From a bacterium (GTDB lineage Bacteria > Electryoneota > RPQS01), in the NCBI GenBank assembly GCA_013360195.1, contig JABWCQ010000003.1:116765-180764 (forward strand): DNA of 64,000 nucleotides, given 5' to 3'. Below, one piece after another: positions 46,495 to 54,427 of this stretch (position 1 is the stretch's first letter; each line of letters begins with the position of its first letter). Below the pieces are notes generated by a model. That model saw nothing but the letters and a program-made list of their open reading frames with translations, made no database searches and was not told the origin of the DNA. The translations under genes were made by a program, and so were the position numbers.

Positions 46495-48237
46495 ATGAAA
46501 ACCATGACAAAGATTCCTATGCTTGTTGTGCTGGCACTCATGTTCGCAAGCTGTGGTGTCAACGACCCCGGCTCACCGCTTGCCAACCAACCGCCGGAAA
46601 CCGCAATAACATCCGCTCCCCAAAATGGAACCACCGTCAACCACTTTCTCTCTCTCCATTGGTCTGGTAATGACGGCGACGGACAGATAGCCGGCTTCAA
46701 CATGTTCATTGACGGCAATCTCGTGAGTTACACGACGCGCACGGACAGCGCAATATCATTCGCGTCACCCGCTACCGGTGAAGTCGTCTCACATACTTTC
46801 TCGATTCAGGCCGTTGATAATGATGGTGCTGTGGATCCGACCCCCCCCGAAATTCAGTTCTACACGAGCAACACGGCGCCTGTCTGTATTTTCTCTGCTG
46901 ACAATATTGTGCGTCCCAATCAGAATGTCGGACAAGGGTTCAGTATCAAACTCGAGGCCGAAGACGCCAATCGGTCTGGAATCTGGTTTACGTTAAGCCT
47001 TGATGACACAATGAGCTGGACGGAATGGACGCAGGATTCCATCTTCTTGTTCGCGGATTTGTCACTTGGCTCGTTTGACGAAGGCGTCGTTGCGCTCGAC
47101 CACGCCGTTCTCACCGCCGGACCTCACACCATGTATGCTCGTTGCCGCGACTCTGGAATGGCACAATCGCCGATAGTTTCTCGCACGGTGAATGTCAGCT
47201 TAGGCAACCGTCCCGTGATGGGTGAAGTCATTGTCCGCTACAATTCTGGCGCCGCTTCAGACAGTCTCTATCCGGATGGATCAATCTATCGCAAGAACAA
47301 TGCGGAGCTCGTTGTTGCATACGAAGCGACGGCGTTCGCCTATCGCGGACTGATCCATTCCTATCGCTATCGGGACCCGGCTGGAACATGGTCAGACTGG
47401 GCTGCTGAGCCCTCTCTCATTCAAACAGACCTGCCGACCGGTGCATACGAATACGGCTTTCAGGCTCGTGACATGGCGGGTGAGCTCTCCGATACGGCCA
47501 CAATCTTTATTCGCCTCCTTGAGCAGTCTCTTACGGACTCAATCATCATCATTGATGAGACCCGTGATGGAAACGGTGCGCCGTCGCTGCCGTCCGATCA
47601 ACAGGTTGACGACTTCTACTACGCTCTCGTTGAAGGCTATAACTTCCGCGAGATTGACCTTTCCGACCGTTCAACCGGCCTGATTACCGCTCTCGACCTG
47701 TCAAACAGTGGCCTGATTCTGTGGTACGCGGATGACTGGTCAACCTATCAATTCGATGACAACCGGCGCATTCTGACAGAGTACATGCAGCGTGGGGGAC
47801 GAATGATTGTAAGCGGGTGGAACATCATGGGCGCGTTTTCGCTGAATTCTTTCGAAGAATACGGCGGCTCTGATTTCCAATATCGCTTTATGCGTGCGTT
47901 TACTGCCGAGCGTGATCCGGCAACAATCCAGCAGTCAACAGGTTTCACCGGCGAAAACGGTTTCCCCGATGTCTCCGTGGACGAAACCAAGATATTGCCC
48001 TCTTGGAACGGCGCAATTAATCGCGTATGGACATTTGAACCACGCGGAGAGTGCACCATTATTGGCAGGCTCAATACTCTGAATCCTGACTACTTCCAAA
48101 ACGGCGAAGTTGTTGCTTATTACTATGACTTGAGTTTCCGCGTCGCTGTTTTTGGAATTCCGCTGTACTTCATTCAGCAGGTGCAAGCTGAGGAACTTTT
48201 CGACGTGCTGATGCCCCGCATGATGACTGGCTTGTAA
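46495..48237 (+). CDS. Lipoprotein with fibronectin/Ig-like and Rossmann-like C-terminal domains
   Basis: A 580-residue lipoprotein. Lipobox F-A-S-C at about residue 17-20. The N-terminal part has Ig/fibronectin-like repeats (L-S-L-H-W-S-G-N-D-G-D-G-Q, H-T-F-S-I-Q-A-V-D-N-D-G-A-V). From about 345 the pattern changes to a Rossmann-like domain starting S-I-I-I-I-D-E-T-R-D-G-N-G. It runs through L-I-L-W-Y-A-D-D-W-S and G-G-R-M-I-V-S-G-W-N and resembles a glutamine amidotransferase-like fold without a visible catalytic Cys. TAGGAG sits before the ATG chosen at 46495. It ends the five-gene operon. Confidence 0.75.
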   Translation: MKTMTKIPMLVVLALMFASCGVNDPGSPLANQPPETAITSAPQNGTTVNHFLSLHWSGNDGDGQIAGFNMFIDGNLVSYTTRTDSAISFASPATGEVVSHTFSIQAVDNDGAVDPTPPEIQFYTSNTAPVCIFSADNIVRPNQNVGQGFSIKLEAEDANRSGIWFTLSLDDTMSWTEWTQDSIFLFADLSLGSFDEGVVALDHAVLTAGPHTMYARCRDSGMAQSPIVSRTVNVSLGNRPVMGEVIVRYNSGAASDSLYPDGSIYRKNNAELVVAYEATAFAYRGLIHSYRYRDPAGTWSDWAAEPSLIQTDLPTGAYEYGFQARDMAGELSDTATIFIRLLEQSLTDSIIIIDETRDGNGAPSLPSDQQVDDFYYALVEGYNFREIDLSDRSTGLITALDLSNSGLILWYADDWSTYQFDDNRRILTEYMQRGGRMIVSGWNIMGAFSLNSFEEYGGSDFQYRFMRAFTAERDPATIQQSTGFTGENGFPDVSVDETKILPSWNGAINRVWTFEPRGECTIIGRLNTLNPDYFQNGEVVAYYYDLSFRVAVFGIPLYFIQQVQAEELFDVLMPRMMTGL

Positions 48238-48260
48238 CCTTAGACGAGAGGGACCACGCC

Positions 48261-48297
48261 AAAAAAACGAACCCGCCAAGTAATTGGCGGGTTTGTC
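48261..48297. terminator. Bidirectional terminator between convergent operons
   Basis: AACCCGCCA (48270-48278) and TGGCGGGTT (48285-48293) form a nine-base-pair stem. The A run on the left serves as T tract for the minus-strand transporter operon. Confidence 0.85.
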
Positions 48298-48321
48298 ATT
48301 ATCGGGAACTTAAGTGACTCA

Positions 48322-49719
48322 TCAAGCTCGGTTCGCTTGCAGTCTTCTCCAGTAGGAAGGGAGGACGATGCATATGCTGACCAACAGTCCCACGAATATT
48401 GGTTCAATACCCAGCCAGTAGCCGCCATCAGATGTCCAAAACCCCGACAATCTCCAGAAAAGTGCGGCGCATCCGGCAACAAGCATACTCGCAACCACAC
48501 TGGATTCCCGCGGCGGATGCTTTGAAAACCACGCAAACAGAGCAGGCAGGAGCAACGCCGGAGCCGTCACCGACCCGACTGCATGCCAAAGGGATATCAC
48601 GGACTCTGAGAACCACGCCAGGAGCAGGGCGCATAATAGCCCCAACGCCGCTCCGGTCTTGAGCAAGCGCAGCACAGCGCTCATGCTCTGCTCGCGGCCC
48701 CGCGCGATGACGTCTCTGCCAAGTGCAGCTCCCGCGATAAACGTATAACTATCTATCGTCGAGGCCACGGTCGCAATCAACGCTGCAAGAAACAACCCGA
48801 ATAGACCTGCTGGCAAAACCTTAGCTGCAAGCTCCGGAAATGCGAACACCGGAGAGTCGATGCTTCCCAGCAGCGCGCGGGCATACAATCCGGTCGCCGT
48901 CGTCATGAAATCGAAAACGGCCCAGAAGGCAACGGCAATAACAATTCCCGGTAGGACCATTTTCTCCGACCTTGCAGCGAAAGACCGCTCATAGAATAGC
49001 GGTTCAACAAGTGTCGTTGAAGCGATGACATACCAAACAAGCACGGCTCCTATTGCCTGTCCGCCCGTGGGTGAAAGCAATTCCGGTGTCAAATTGCTTC
49101 GCACGAACTCCAACCCTCCGTAGTGAAAATACAGAACGGCCACCATGACCGCGAACCCCAAATACATCAAGACGAATTGTATTAAATCCGTCTTAACAAC
49201 GCTTACCAATCCTCCCCTGAAAAGATAAACGGTCGAGATTGCTGCGCCTGCCAAAAGCGATACATGATACGACCACCCGCACATCCATTCGATGAGCTTG
49301 CCCAGCATGAGAAGATAGGCAGCGGGCATTGCCGTCAGAAATATGATTCCACCGCAAATGCGCGCCGCTTGAGTCCCGTACACTCGTTGAAATCTGTCAG
49401 GCAGGGACAAAAGTTCAGACATGCGTGCTCGTCGGGCAAGAAATATTGCGAAAACAAGCGCGTACAAATAGTAGGGGACTCCGAACACGAACCAATTCGA
49501 CAGTCCGTAATTGTAGGAATACTCGCTTACCCCCAGAATCCCGCCGTACCACGAAGTCACCAGCGACATCACAAACGCCGGCATGGATAACTTGCGGCCC
49601 GCGATGATATAATTTGCAAATTCGCCCTCACGCCGCCACAGGCCGGCAATCAGCACAACCGCAATCGAGAGCACCACGATCGCAATGTCAGCCCCGGATG
49701 CCTGAGCCAATCCGCCCAT
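48322..49719 (-). CDS. Sodium:solute symporter, probable thiamine or precursor transporter
   Basis: A 465-residue inner-membrane protein with about 12-13 hydrophobic segments and the SSS family pattern. This includes A-N-Y-I-I-A-G-R-K-L near residue 35-44, V-T-S-W-Y-G-G-I-L-G-V, and L-A-A-L-I-A-T-V-A-S-T-I-D-S-Y-T-F. The gene follows a TonB-receptor gene (1-base overlap) that is preceded by a TPP riboswitch, so the substrate is probably thiamine or its pyrimidine precursor. TPP-regulated SSS permeases have been proposed as thiamine transporters under the name ThiV; the match is by context only. Confidence 0.85.
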   Translation of the reverse strand: MGGLAQASGADIAIVVLSIAVVLIAGLWRREGEFANYIIAGRKLSMPAFVMSLVTSWYGGILGVSEYSYNYGLSNWFVFGVPYYLYALVFAIFLARRARMSELLSLPDRFQRVYGTQAARICGGIIFLTAMPAAYLLMLGKLIEWMCGWSYHVSLLAGAAISTVYLFRGGLVSVVKTDLIQFVLMYLGFAVMVAVLYFHYGGLEFVRSNLTPELLSPTGGQAIGAVLVWYVIASTTLVEPLFYERSFAARSEKMVLPGIVIAVAFWAVFDFMTTATGLYARALLGSIDSPVFAFPELAAKVLPAGLFGLFLAALIATVASTIDSYTFIAGAALGRDVIARGREQSMSAVLRLLKTGAALGLLCALLLAWFSESVISLWHAVGSVTAPALLLPALFAWFSKHPPRESSVVASMLVAGCAALFWRLSGFWTSDGGYWLGIEPIFVGLLVSICIVLPSYWRRLQANRA

Positions 49720-52169
49720 TAGAGTTCAACCGCAAGTGTGGTGTAAATCGCTCTCGGAGCGCCAACAATATACGTTGGGCCGTATCCCACGGTCTCGTAT
49801 TCGCTGTCAAGTATATTGTTAATCCGAATCCGGATTTCCGCAAGCGGAACGTTTCCCGGAACGTTTCTGAACTCGTAACTGAAATCCGCGTGCAGCAGTG
49901 TGTAGCCCTCAATCGCCGTTTCCTCGTTCTCGCTGTTGTCAGTATATTGCTTGCCCGCAAAGCGTGCACCGATTGATGCGGCAAATCGGCCTTGAACGCG
50001 CTCAATCTGGACGTTAGCCAGATACTCCGGGTCCTGTCCGATTCTGTTTCCGTCGCGCGAAGTTGGTTCAAATGTGTTCCAATCAACTTCCGAGTAATTC
50101 ACAAAGCGGTGGTCTGCGAGCGCAAGGTTGCCGGATAGCGTCAGATGGTCAAGTGGTTCGATGGCGCCGACAACCTCGACCCCTTGATGCCTCACCTTGT
50201 CCGCGTTTGCCGACAGCAAGTTGCCCAGATCGTCAAGTTGCCCGTTGTCTGTCACAATGGCGTCTGTCAGCTCCATCCTGTAATAATTTACGCCAAGATG
50301 CGCGTGTTTCCATTGTCCGATGCAGCCGACTTCCAGGTTAAACAGCTTCTCATCTTCAAGCATCGGCCCGATATACGCTCCGCCGTCTGGACCGTCGGCG
50401 AATCGATGCGGTGTCACAAAAGGTGAGGAATAAAAGTCCTGCGCGTTATACAAATCCCTGAACGCCGGCTCTCGTTGGGCAAAAGATGCGTTCGCGTAGG
50501 CGATAGTCAATGGCTTGCGCGCGCCTCCCTCCAGTAATCTGTAGTTCAAGCCGGCTCGCGGCGTGAAAGCGGAGAAAGTCTTCTCCAAGGTGACGTCCCA
50601 AATCTTGTCATCCTTCATCTCATAGCGTTGAGTCTTGAATTGTAAATCCGCCATGATCCGCAGCGGATCACTCACTTGAAACAGATTGTGAATGTAACCG
50701 GCATAAACCTGCTTGCCCACGCGATAATCGTAGTAGTGCTGCTCCGGACTTGCCCCCTGCGGCACAATCGACGACCATCGTACAGTTCCCTCGTGCCGGG
50801 CATTGTGCAGCCTCACTTCCGCACCCAGCACGCTTTGTCCCCACTTGTGCTTCCAGGTTGCGCGGGGAATCCAACCTCCATCAAGCTCTGTGATGTTTCT
50901 CCGGCGGAGCACATCTGCTGCCACAGAGTCCGCCGGAAACGTGTAATAGTACTGGCCTAAATCCTGTCCGGTGCGGAACTGGTCGTAATATCCGTCGCCC
51001 TTGAAAATATAGATCGAGTTGTCAACCGTCAGATTATCCCGCGCTCGCCACTCGTCATGCAGCTCATAATGAGGCTGAAAGAAATTGTCAATCTCACCCG
51101 CGAACATGAACGGATTGTGCCGGCGATCCTTGTCCTTGTTTCCGGTCACCTCTCCGTCCAGATACTCCTTCGTAACACCTTCGTATGCCAAGTGCGTCTT
51201 CTCCGGCCCGCCGTAGAAAATTATTCGTGTGGTATGTTTCGACGAAAATCTGGTCGACGCAAGATAGTAACTCCATGCCTTCACCCACGAACCGTATCGA
51301 TAGCCGTCGGAGTCCATCCTTGAAAGTCGCCCGGCAAACCCGAACCGTTGACCGACTCGACCCGACGTGAACTGCAGGCTCGCCCTGCGCGTGTTCCAGG
51401 TTCCGTACATCGTCTCCGCGCGCAGCGTGGGTTTATCACCCAAACCCGGCGTCCGGGTGACAAGATTGATGGACCCGCCCAGCGATGCTGCGCCATAGAG
51501 TGAACTGCCGATTCCCCGCTGCACTTGAATGTCTTGCACGTCTTCCGCGAAGTCCGGTAGGTCTATCCAAAAGACCTCGTGGGATTCCGCGTCGTTCAGC
51601 GGCACTCCGTTGAGGTATACGCCGACGCGATTCTGACTGAATCCTCGCAATCTCAAATACGAATACCCGAATCCATTCCCGCCGTCGGAATACGTGTTGA
51701 TACTGGGTAGCTGCGTGAATAACTGTGGCAAATCCTGTCCATAACTGCTCCGCTCGACCTCTTCGCTGTTCAGGTTCGAAAAGGTGACCGGATAGTCTGA
51801 CGTGGCTCTGGACGTGGTTACATTCACGTCATCGAGTTCATAGCGCGGTGCGTCGGAAAACGAGTCCTCACCGCTGGCACGGAACGGTTTCAACTCAACA
51901 TTGAACTCGGTTTGCTCGGCATCTGCCAGCACGACAAGCGCTGAATAAGGTGCAAAGCCGTCCTTTGATACCTTCACGACAACACTCTGTGCCTCAAACG
52001 CCCTTGTCGTGTAACGTCCGAATCTGTCGCTGACAGTCGCGGAGTCCAAGTCAATTTCAATGACCGCGCCTTCGATTCCCTTACCGTTAGACCAGTCCGT
52101 AACCCGCCCCGTCAGCGCCGACGCGCCGTAGGCCGCTGCAGAAATCAGCAGGATGAACAAATACCTCAT
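49719..52169 (-). CDS. TonB-dependent receptor, TPP-regulated (thiamine uptake)
   Basis: An 816-residue receptor. Signal peptide about 1-20, a carboxypeptidase-regulatory-like domain (about 20-95), the plug (about 110-240: Y-P-V-T-F-S-N-L-N-S-E-E-V, Y-L-R-L-R-G-F-S-Q-N-R-V-G-V-Y-L-N-G-V), then a barrel ending L-A-V-E-L. GGAGG stands before the ATG at 52169; an in-frame ATG at 52229 lies within the terminator hairpin and is rejected. The TPP riboswitch in its leader makes thiamine, thiamine phosphate or a precursor its likely ligand. It forms an outer/inner membrane pair with the symporter. Confidence 0.9.
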   Translation of the reverse strand: MRYLFILLISAAAYGASALTGRVTDWSNGKGIEGAVIEIDLDSATVSDRFGRYTTRAFEAQSVVVKVSKDGFAPYSALVVLADAEQTEFNVELKPFRASGEDSFSDAPRYELDDVNVTTSRATSDYPVTFSNLNSEEVERSSYGQDLPQLFTQLPSINTYSDGGNGFGYSYLRLRGFSQNRVGVYLNGVPLNDAESHEVFWIDLPDFAEDVQDIQVQRGIGSSLYGAASLGGSINLVTRTPGLGDKPTLRAETMYGTWNTRRASLQFTSGRVGQRFGFAGRLSRMDSDGYRYGSWVKAWSYYLASTRFSSKHTTRIIFYGGPEKTHLAYEGVTKEYLDGEVTGNKDKDRRHNPFMFAGEIDNFFQPHYELHDEWRARDNLTVDNSIYIFKGDGYYDQFRTGQDLGQYYYTFPADSVAADVLRRRNITELDGGWIPRATWKHKWGQSVLGAEVRLHNARHEGTVRWSSIVPQGASPEQHYYDYRVGKQVYAGYIHNLFQVSDPLRIMADLQFKTQRYEMKDDKIWDVTLEKTFSAFTPRAGLNYRLLEGGARKPLTIAYANASFAQREPAFRDLYNAQDFYSSPFVTPHRFADGPDGGAYIGPMLEDEKLFNLEVGCIGQWKHAHLGVNYYRMELTDAIVTDNGQLDDLGNLLSANADKVRHQGVEVVGAIEPLDHLTLSGNLALADHRFVNYSEVDWNTFEPTSRDGNRIGQDPEYLANVQIERVQGRFAASIGARFAGKQYTDNSENEETAIEGYTLLHADFSYEFRNVPGNVPLAEIRIRINNILDSEYETVGYGPTYIVGAPRAIYTTLAVEL

Positions 52170-52182
52170 GTGAATTCCTCCA

Positions 52183-52221
52183 AAACGAAAAACCGCAGCC
52201 CGTTGTTTGAACGGCTGCGGT
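52183..52221 (-). terminator. Riboswitch-controlled intrinsic terminator
   Basis: On the minus strand ACCGCAGCCGTT pairs with AACGGGCTGCGGT (one bulged base) and TTTTT follows. It lies between the TPP aptamer and the receptor start codon, where a transcription attenuator is expected. Confidence 0.85.
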
Positions 52222-52263
52222 CCTATCACTATGAGTTGCGCGGGGCACCTCGGTCTGACCGTA

Positions 52264-52350
52264 CCGTTTCCTTCGCCGGCATTATCCGGATCAGGTTCGA
52301 GGGACTCTCTCAGGCCGCTTCCGGATTCCTCCGTGCGACCACCCCTACGG
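52264..52350 (-). ncRNA. TPP (THI-box) riboswitch
   Basis: Read on the minus strand the leader holds the conserved aptamer parts in order: CCGT-A-GGGGTG (P1 and start of P2), C-CTGAGA-GAG, then AACCTGATCCGGATAATGCC, GGCG and GAAGG-AA-ACGG. CCGT (52347-52350) and ACGG (52264-52267) close P1. The aptamer binds thiamine pyrophosphate and normally turns its operon off. The first bases of the transcript from the promoter at 52361-52389 lead straight into it. Confidence 0.95.
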
Positions 52351-52360
52351 CTGCACCCAC

Positions 52361-52389
52361 AAATAACAAAAACCCTCCGAGGAAGTCAA
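52361..52389 (-). promoter_or_regulatory. Promoter of the thiamine uptake operon
   Basis: On the minus strand TTGACT (52389-52384) and TTATTT (52366-52361) are 17 bases apart, ending about 11 bases before the riboswitch. The -10 element is imperfect. Confidence 0.55.
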
Positions 52390-52454
52390 GACTTCCACTC
52401 CTCTTCGCGCAATGTTTCACAATCTTAATCTCAATTATATGTGACTTATAGCAC

Positions 52455-52483
52455 TTGACACACGCTTAGATTCCTCTTATATT
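52455..52483 (+). promoter_or_regulatory. Promoter of the suf locus
   Basis: A full consensus TTGACA (52455-52460) and TATATT (52478-52483) are exactly 17 bases apart, 38 bases before the Rrf2 regulator start. Confidence 0.85.
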
Positions 52484-52489
52484 CTAATC

Positions 52490-52504
52490 TGACTACGAAA
52501 GTCA
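52490..52504. promoter_or_regulatory. Candidate Rrf2 operator at the suf promoter
   Basis: TGACT-ACGAA-AGTCA is a perfect inverted repeat placed at the expected transcription start, just upstream of the regulator gene. It would suit autoregulation by that protein; binding is untested. Confidence 0.45.
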
Positions 52505-52520
52505 TATTTAGGAAAAACCT

Positions 52521-53000
52521 ATGTTAATCTCACTTCAAGCCGACTACGCCCTTCGCATGCTGATGTTCGTCGCTCGCGGTCATGCCGATGGCAAAACGTT
52601 CGTTACCCGCGACATCGCCGAACAACAGCACATTCCACGTGTCTTTTTGACGAAAATTGTGGCATACCTATCAAGCGAAGGACTGCTTGAAACTCACCGC
52701 GGGAAGGGTGGAGGCATTGCTTTAGGACGCAAGCCTGAAGAAATCAATATGTTGGAAGTAATCGAGGCCTTCGAAGGAAGTCTTGCTTTCAACGAATGCA
52801 CCACTGACCCGGCAGCCTGCGTCATGTCTCAGGAATGCACCGTCCGTCATGTCTGGAAAGAGGCTGAAGATCACCTCCGCGCCTTCTTCCGCGGCAAGAC
52901 TCTGGCTGACCTCTTGGAAATCGAGCGCAAGCAGTATTTCACCCAGCTCCAGCCGATTTTCCACAGCAATTCCAAGGAAGTTCCGGTCAACGCCGGATAG
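52521..53000 (+). CDS. Rrf2-family iron-sulfur regulator of the suf locus (IscR/SufR-like)
   Basis: A 159-residue regulator. The N-terminal winged helix-turn-helix (about 1-75) has L-Q-A-D-Y-A-L-R-M-L and V-T-R-D-I-A-E-Q-Q-H-I-P-R-V-F-L-T-K-I. A long helix follows. Three cysteines, Cys93, Cys100 and Cys106 (E-C-T-T-D-P-A-A-C, Q-E-C), match the cluster-binding cysteines of IscR-like Rrf2 proteins. It thus probably senses iron-sulfur status and represses or adjusts the suf genes. It is the first gene of the locus and sits beside a palindrome at the promoter. Confidence 0.88.
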   Translation: MLISLQADYALRMLMFVARGHADGKTFVTRDIAEQQHIPRVFLTKIVAYLSSEGLLETHRGKGGGIALGRKPEEINMLEVIEAFEGSLAFNECTTDPAACVMSQECTVRHVWKEAEDHLRAFFRGKTLADLLEIERKQYFTQLQPIFHSNSKEVPVNAG

Positions 53001-53092
53001 CGGCCGGAGGCCAGCCTGTGGTGGGGGCGTCTCTCGCGCCGCCTCCGATGTCTATTCCCTTTTTTGAAAAAACTTTCTCTATAGGAGCATCA

Positions 53093-53839
53093 TTGAATCA
53101 GCTTGAAATTCGTGACCTTCATGTCGCCGTGGAAGGCAAGGAAATCCTCAAAGGGCTAAACCTTACAGTTCCCGTCGGCGAGGTGCATGCGATCATGGGA
53201 CCCAACGGCAGCGGCAAGTCGACACTTTCCGCCGCGATCATGGGGCACCCGAAATACGAAGTGACTGGCGGCGAAGTCATCTGGAAAGGCGAAAGCCTGC
53301 TCGAACTCGAGCCTGATGAACGCGCCAAACGCGGACTCTTCCTTGCCTTCCAGTATCCGCAGGAAATCTACGGCGTGTCGGTAAACAACTTCCTTCGCTT
53401 GGCCATGACCGAGCGCTTCGGACAGACTCCAAGCTTCAAGGAGTTTGATGCCGAAATGAAAAAGTGGCTTAAACTTCTCGATATTCGCCCGGAGTTCACA
53501 AAGCGATACTTGAATGAAGGTTTTTCCGGCGGTGAAAAAAAGCGTAACGAGATTCTCCAGATGGGAATGCTTAAGCCCGAAATGGCCATCATGGACGAAA
53601 CCGATTCCGGACTCGATATTGACGCATTGAAAATTGTTTCGCAAGGTGTCAACAGCATGCGCGGACCGAATTTCGGCGCATTGGTGATTACGCACTATCA
53701 ACGTCTGCTGAATTACATCGTTCCCGATGTTGTCCATATTCTCGTGGATGGCCGTATTGTCAAGTCTGGCGATAAGACACTTGCAGAACATCTTGAATCA
53801 GAAGGCTACGACTGGATTAAGTCGGAAGTCGCTGCCTGA
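53093..53839 (+). CDS. sufC: Fe-S cluster assembly ATPase SufC
   Basis: A 248-residue ABC-type ATPase that works with SufB and SufD to build Fe-S clusters. Walker A G-P-N-G-S-G-K-S-T is at 36-44. Other signs are F-L-A-F-Q-Y-P-Q-E-I with the Q-loop, F-S-G-G-E-K-K-R-N-E signature, and D-E-T-D-S-G-L-D-I-D-A, the SufC form of the Walker B/D-loop. The start is TTG at 53093 with AGGAG upstream; an in-frame ATG at 53018 would add 25 residues unlike the family and end in a region of low conservation. Unusually, sufC comes before three unrelated genes and sufB. Confidence 0.95.
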   Translation: MNQLEIRDLHVAVEGKEILKGLNLTVPVGEVHAIMGPNGSGKSTLSAAIMGHPKYEVTGGEVIWKGESLLELEPDERAKRGLFLAFQYPQEIYGVSVNNFLRLAMTERFGQTPSFKEFDAEMKKWLKLLDIRPEFTKRYLNEGFSGGEKKRNEILQMGMLKPEMAIMDETDSGLDIDALKIVSQGVNSMRGPNFGALVITHYQRLLNYIVPDVVHILVDGRIVKSGDKTLAEHLESEGYDWIKSEVAA

Positions 53840-53845
53840 GAAGTC

Positions 53846-54427
53846 GTGACCGTCGTCACCGGCGACATTGTCTCCCATGTCCGGGCTGCTCTGGGCTTTG
53901 AACTTGGGCTCACGGAAAGCGGTCGTCCGAAAATTCTCGGACCTGCGCTCGGAAAACCGAAATGGCCGCACAAACTAGCTCATCATCGCACGGTTGCCGT
54001 AGACACGACTCCGACTGCCGACGGCGAGTTTTGGCCGACCCCTCGATTCGAAATTCTGATAGCCAATCTCGACGCTGTTGGAATTTCGGTCATCCAAATT
54101 GGTGACGCCACCTCCGAACGGCTGGCGCGCGCAAATCATCACTATCGAAAACTCGCGAATCCCGAACGCGCCGGAGTGATTGCAAATTGCCTGCTGTGGA
54201 TTGGAATGAACACACCGTGGCGATTTGTCGCTGCGGCGCTCGATAAGCCGCAAATCGTTATTGCGTCCGCGCAGTCGCATATTGAGCCGCGTTGGAAGGA
54301 CACCTACGTTGTTGATGCGTCTTCGCACGCCCCTGAAAGCAAGACACTCGGTCCCATTTCGGTCACTGCCGTTGCGGCGGCCGTTACCAGTGCCTTAAAG
54401 CAACTTGGAGCAACTCCCTCGACGTGA
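53846..54427 (+). CDS. Glycosyltransferase family 9-like C-terminal half (small protein)
   Basis: A 193-residue protein. About residues 45-150 resemble the C-terminal sugar-nucleotide half of ADP-heptose-type GT9 enzymes: W-P-T-P-R-F-E-I-L-I-A-N-L, S-V-I-Q-I-G-D, the I-A-N-C-L-L-W-I-G-M-N-T stretch, and F-V-A-A-A-L-D-K-P-Q-I-V-I. There is no GT9 N-terminal half in this frame. GTG start six bases after sufC; the stop overlaps the next GTG. It could pair with the next protein as a two-subunit enzyme. The activity is unproven. Confidence 0.55.
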   Translation: MTVVTGDIVSHVRAALGFELGLTESGRPKILGPALGKPKWPHKLAHHRTVAVDTTPTADGEFWPTPRFEILIANLDAVGISVIQIGDATSERLARANHHYRKLANPERAGVIANCLLWIGMNTPWRFVAAALDKPQIVIASAQSHIEPRWKDTYVVDASSHAPESKTLGPISVTAVAAAVTSALKQLGATPST

